NCBI GenBank assembly: GCA_045532055.1
Contig: JAZSFF010000026.1
Location: 28,467-92,466, forward strand
Length of the DNA: 64,000 bases
Origin: SIG440 sp045532055
GTDB taxonomy: Bacteria; Bacillota; Clostridia; Monoglobales; Monoglobaceae
Direction: 5' to 3'
In this document: in pieces, positions 62,807 through 64,000 of the stretch
Position numbering within the stretch: position 1 is the stretch's first letter
Layout: each line of letters starts with the position of its first letter
Notes under the pieces: generated by a model
Databases searched by the model: none
What the model was told of the DNA's origin: nothing
The model's input: the letters and a program-made list of their open reading frames with translations, nothing else
Translations under genes and position numbers: made by a program

Positions 62807-63250
62807 CTACTCCTCCGCAATAACCTTTTTCATAAAAACTCCGTCTTCTTTTCCGTCATAGTACCCTTTTCGGATACCGATTTCACAAAAACCCATTTTT
62901 TCATAGAGCTGTCTCGCCGGTGTGTTGCTCACCCTTACCTCAAGATTGATTTCAAAAATTCCCGAGTTTCGGCAGAACTTTTCAAGTTCTGCAATCATTC
63001 TCTCTGCAATTCCTTGCCTCCTGAAATCAGGACTCACCCCTACATTCATTATATCTGCACTCTGGCACATATTCCAAAGTCCGGCATAGCCAACCGCCAT
63101 ACCATCATGCTCTGCAACTATATAAAATGCAATCTTGTTATCCAGTTCCTTTTGGAAAGTTGCTTCTGCAAAGCCTGAGTTAAAGCACTCCTCTTCAATT
63201 TTCACCAAATCCGCAATATGCTGACTTGTCATGGGTACATAATTTATCAT
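62807..63250 (-). CDS. rimI: Ribosomal protein S18-alanine N-acetyltransferase
   Basis: A 147-residue GNAT protein. The acetyl-CoA loop VGVSPDFRRQGIAERMI near 72 and the tail LEVRVSNTPARQLYEKMGFCEIGIRKGYY are typical of RimI. rimI beside tsaD is a common Firmicutes arrangement. ATG at 63250 overlaps the stop of the fusion gene (ATGA). True substrate may differ from S18. Confidence 0.92.
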   Translation of the reverse strand: MINYVPMTSQHIADLVKIEEECFNSGFAEATFQKELDNKIAFYIVAEHDGMAVGYAGLWNMCQSADIMNVGVSPDFRRQGIAERMIAELEKFCRNSGIFEINLEVRVSNTPARQLYEKMGFCEIGIRKGYYDGKEDGVFMKKVIAEE

Positions 63251-63999
63251 AAATCTATCTTCTCAATCAAACTTTTTAGTTCATCTGCACATTTTTCATA
63301 AATCTCCTGGCTTCCGCCATAAGGGTCAGCCACATCGCCATATTCTCCGGCAAGCTCTTTAAGTGTGCATACCTTTTCATCATCAGGTAAAACCCATTTG
63401 TGCTTGGTTGTCATTGTAATAACAATATCTGCACATTCAAACATACTCGTGGTTGTCTGCTGAGGATTATGGTTTGAAATATCAATTCCCCAGCGTCTTA
63501 CCGCATCAATAGCCTTTTGTTCTGCCCCCATCGCCGATGTTACGCAAAGTCCGGCAGATGCCGCAACGCCGTTTTTGCCCAAGATATTGAATATTCCCTC
63601 TGCCATTGGACTTCTGCAGGTATTACCTGTGCAAACAAACAGAACTGACTTTGCCGTCTTTGCATCAATCAATCTTTTTGCCGCCGCCTTGTATAAGCGG
63701 TTTTTAACTGCACGCCACAATCCATCGTCGGGAATTTCTGGTGCATATGCCTCTTTAACACCCAAAACATCACATTCACGCAGACAGTCAAACAGTCTTT
63801 GTGCCGCATCCTGAGGATTATCCTTGCTGCCCAATGACAAAAACTCAACTCCATCCGGCAGCATATCCCTCATTTCATCAAACGCCAGTACAGCAATCTT
63901 TCCAAACGCACATCGTTTTTCCAAAAACTCTGATATGCTGTTCATATCACCTTTCAGGATATACACCTGAGCCTTTGGTGAATAATGTTTATACTTCAT
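63247..63999 (-). CDS. Sua5/YwlC C-terminal part fused to YwlE-like protein arginine phosphatase (partial)
   Basis: The frame is open to the right window edge; 250 residues are visible. It begins with MKYKHYSPKA, a hallmark of the C-terminal Sua5 domain of threonylcarbamoyl-AMP synthase, which continues to about residue 90. After a linker, a low-molecular-weight phosphatase domain starts at 118: VCTGNTCRSPMAEG (Cys123, Arg129) and a DPYGGSQEIY acid loop near 226. Thr in CTGNTCRS is typical of arginine rather than tyrosine phosphatases. In B. subtilis ywlC and ywlE are separate near-neighbours. The Met at 63999 is internal, not a start. Next come rimI and tsaD, placing the Sua5 part in the same tRNA pathway. 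Confidence 0.82.
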   Translation of the reverse strand: MKYKHYSPKAQVYILKGDMNSISEFLEKRCAFGKIAVLAFDEMRDMLPDGVEFLSLGSKDNPQDAAQRLFDCLRECDVLGVKEAYAPEIPDDGLWRAVKNRLYKAAAKRLIDAKTAKSVLFVCTGNTCRSPMAEGIFNILGKNGVAASAGLCVTSAMGAEQKAIDAVRRWGIDISNHNPQQTTTSMFECADIVITMTTKHKWVLPDDEKVCTLKELAGEYGDVADPYGGSQEIYEKCADELKSLIEKIDL

Positions 64000-64000
64000 G

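Overview
The window reads as a chromosome segment of a low-to-moderate GC, strictly anaerobic, spore-forming Clostridia (Bacillota). Support: SpoIIR behind a sigma-F-type promoter, the [FeFe]-hydrogenase maturases HydE and HydG, an RNase Y/YmdB pair, a SpoVB-MazG-RqcP block, a YybS-GdpP-L9-DnaB block and an ECF transporter module next to truA, all arranged much as in Firmicutes. A MITE-like repeat at 16857-17004 resembles dispersed elements I recall from gut Oscillospirales, so that order is a tentative guess. Most of the window is housekeeping DNA transcribed leftward, with a few rightward islands.

Layout. 1-1400: part of a hydrogenase-associated module (Fe-S protein cut by the edge, anti-sigma-type ATPase, DRTGG protein). 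1431-8010: dinB, an orphan peptide-binding lipoprotein, pgeF, ymdB, a zinc-ribbon membrane protein and rny. 8254-10922: rqcP, mazG and a SpoVB-like flippase. 11081-17052: an accessory stretch with small unknown proteins, an EF-G-like GTPase, a propeller-like unknown, a Cys-rich coat-like protein, a structured RNA leader with a 75-residue ORF, and the MITE. 17059-22761: divergent ileS (type 2) and a ClpE-like ATPase. 22879-23454: five tRNA genes under a perfect consensus promoter. 23456-26747: hydrogenase regulator, hydE, hydG and a Dabb protein behind a leader with a clear terminator/antiterminator choice. 26788-28972: wecB and a WecA/TagO-like transferase. 29001-39538: a long run trpS, aminotransferase, gltX, hpt, tilS, dnaB, rplI, gdpP, yybS. 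39730-45023: amidohydrolase, gpmI, tpiA, pgk. 45147-53343: envelope proteins, rho, cvpA, a propeller-like protein, truA and the ECF transporter core. 53362-63999: rRNA methyltransferase, Mrp ATPase, S41 protease, argS, DUF1934, murI, ddl, spoIIR, tsaD, rimI and a Sua5-arginine phosphatase fusion cut by the right edge.

The two most promising undescribed elements are RNA leaders. At 23485-23607, before the hydrogenase maturation genes, and at 16431-16590, before a 75-residue unknown protein, a strong intrinsic terminator shares bases with an equally convincing antiterminator helix. I recognise neither as a known riboswitch or T-box. No CRISPR array, rRNA, phage or insertion sequence with a transposase was seen.
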